Assembly (NCBI GenBank): GCA_002457315.1
Contig: NTKI01000010.1
Span: 1-52,161 of the forward strand
DNA: 52,161 nucleotides
Origin: Rhodothermaeota bacterium MED-G19
GTDB taxonomy: Bacteria; Bacteroidota; Bacteroidia; Cytophagales; MED-G16
Direction: 5' to 3'
Position 1 is the stretch's first letter. Each line of letters starts with the position of its first letter. Of the stretch, positions 51,476-52,161 are shown piece after piece. Under the pieces are notes generated by a model. It saw nothing but the letters and a program-made list of their open reading frames with translations, was not told the DNA's origin and did no database searches. A program made the translations under genes and the position numbers.

Positions 51476-52161
51476 AATGCAATTTTAATATTCGATTCAA
51501 TATCTTTCATCATATTTTCAGTTTTTCTTCTTAAAAAATTTTCTCCAGTTATATTTTCATATAACTCGATGTATCTCTTAGATATAGAATTAACAATCTC
51601 ATCAGTCATCATAGGTACCACCTGATTGTCTTTTCCTTGAAAACCATTCTCTATTAACCACTGTCTTACAAATTCTTTTGACAGTTGTCTTTGCTTTTTA
51701 TTCTGATTTTGTAATTCTTGGTATGTATCTGAGTAAAAGTATCTCGATGAGTCAGGGGTATGAATCTCATCTATTAAAATGATCTCATTTTTATATTTTC
51801 CAAATTCGTACTTAGTATCAACTAATAATAAATTTTTTGAATGGGCATACTCAGTTCCTTTGCTAAATAATTTATAAGTGTAATTTTCAAGTTTTTCATA
51901 TTCAACTTTACTTACTATTCCTGATGAAATAATCTCTTCCTTAGAAATATCAATGTCATGTCCAACTTGAGCTTTTGTTGTTGGGGTGATTATAGGATTT
52001 GGAAATTTATCATTCTCCTTCATTCCATCTGGCATAGCTACACCACATAATAATCTTTTGCCTAGTTTATACTCTCTCCAAGCATGTCCAGTCAGATAAC
52101 CTCTTATTACCATTTCAACTGGAAATGTATCACATTTTTTTCCAATAGTAACATTTGGGTC
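51472..52161 (-). CDS. purC: SAICAR synthetase PurC (5' end cut off by window)
   Basis: This is the C-terminal 229 residues of phosphoribosylaminoimidazole-succinocarboxamide synthase; the frame is open to the last base, so the start lies beyond it. Residues [21 protein letters not shown] lie upstream of the first Met. Family marks are [57 protein letters not shown] and KEFVRQWL. It is the sixth step of purine synthesis. It overlaps the STAS gene by 4 bp. Confidence 0.95.
   Translation of the reverse strand, partial: DPNVTIGKKCDTFPVEMVIRGYLTGHAWREYKLGKRLLCGVAMPDGMKENDKFPNPIITPTTKAQVGHDIDISKEEIISSGIVSKVEYEKLENYTYKLFSKGTEYAHSKNLLLVDTKYEFGKYKNEIILIDEIHTPDSSRYFYSDTYQELQNQNKKQRQLSKEFVRQWLIENGFQGKDNQVVPMMTDEIVNSISKRYIELYENITGENFLRRKTENMMKDIESNIKIAL

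Noticed and set aside
1-52161. CRISPR arrays, rRNA operons, insertion sequences, prophage or integrase genes
   Set aside because: None seen on reading either strand; repeats were short and local.

Overview
The window is a compact, strongly A+T-rich stretch of a Bacteroidota chromosome, most likely from a small-genome, probably marine member of the Flavobacteriales. Evidence for this is the flavobacterial gene set (PorQ, a DUF4835/PorD-like protein, an OstA-like protein, a short BamD, a Bacteroidota-type RNA polymerase omega/Rpb6-like subunit, a long PurF, a TonB-type outer-membrane barrel, SCO and TlpA lipoproteins). Further support comes from the lack of Shine-Dalgarno sequences and from -7 boxes of the Bacteroidota form TAnnTTTG. 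No rRNA, CRISPR array, insertion sequence, phage gene or integrase was seen. The longest gap without a gene is 218 bp (25507-25724), so no stretch over 300 bp is empty.

Layout. 1-7353 (+): the end of the division/cell-wall cluster, ftsW(partial)-murG-ftsQ-ftsA-ftsZ, followed by dnaN and a secreted protein with an internal duplication; murC is missing from its usual place. 7362-7447: tRNA-Leu(GAG). 7456-16368 (-): a secreted unknown protein, then pyrR-pyrB-gntP, a TonB-type outer-membrane barrel, a possible winged-helix protein, glutaminyl cyclase and an SCP2-domain protein. 16355-17834 (+): a family-9 glycosyltransferase and a SixA-like phosphatase. 17829-25506 (-): dnaA leading GH3-dxr-rseP-porQ-hslU. 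25725-28294 (+): an FNR-like reductase and purF. 28291-28617 (-): an A-type Fe-S carrier. 28675-29703 (+): thiL. 29693-35075 (-): ostA-like, bamD, rpoZ, DUF4835, a small membrane protein, fabI and ispE. 35139-41800 (+): tilS, mdh, ppk1, a Gfo/Idh/MocA oxidoreductase and a TIM-barrel isomerase. 41797-43117 (-): an M23 peptidase and a MerR regulator. 43190-47006 (+): alaS and a TlpA-like lipoprotein. 46999-52161: a thioesterase, riboflavin synthase, SCO, PAP2, an RNA methyltransferase, a small membrane protein, a queuosine-precursor transporter, a STAS protein and purC (partial).

The genes are nearly all housekeeping: septum and peptidoglycan synthesis, initiation and clamp loading of DNA replication, isoprenoid precursors (dxr, ispE), fatty acids (fabI), purine and pyrimidine synthesis (purF, purC, pyrB/pyrR), envelope biogenesis (rseP, bamD, OstA-like, PorQ, DUF4835), Fe-S assembly and tRNA charging or modification. 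I did not find a clear new defence or mobile system. The points most worth checking concern genome architecture. All seven convergent protein-gene pairs overlap at their stop codons. Several promoter-like boxes sit exactly 4 nt from a start codon, suggesting leaderless mRNAs. One divergent pair overlaps head to head with non-ATG starts. murC, coaBC and recN are missing from clusters where I would expect them from memory of flavobacterial genomes. Unrecognised proteins of interest are the duplicated secreted protein after dnaN, the secreted 500-residue protein next to pyrR, and two small membrane proteins.
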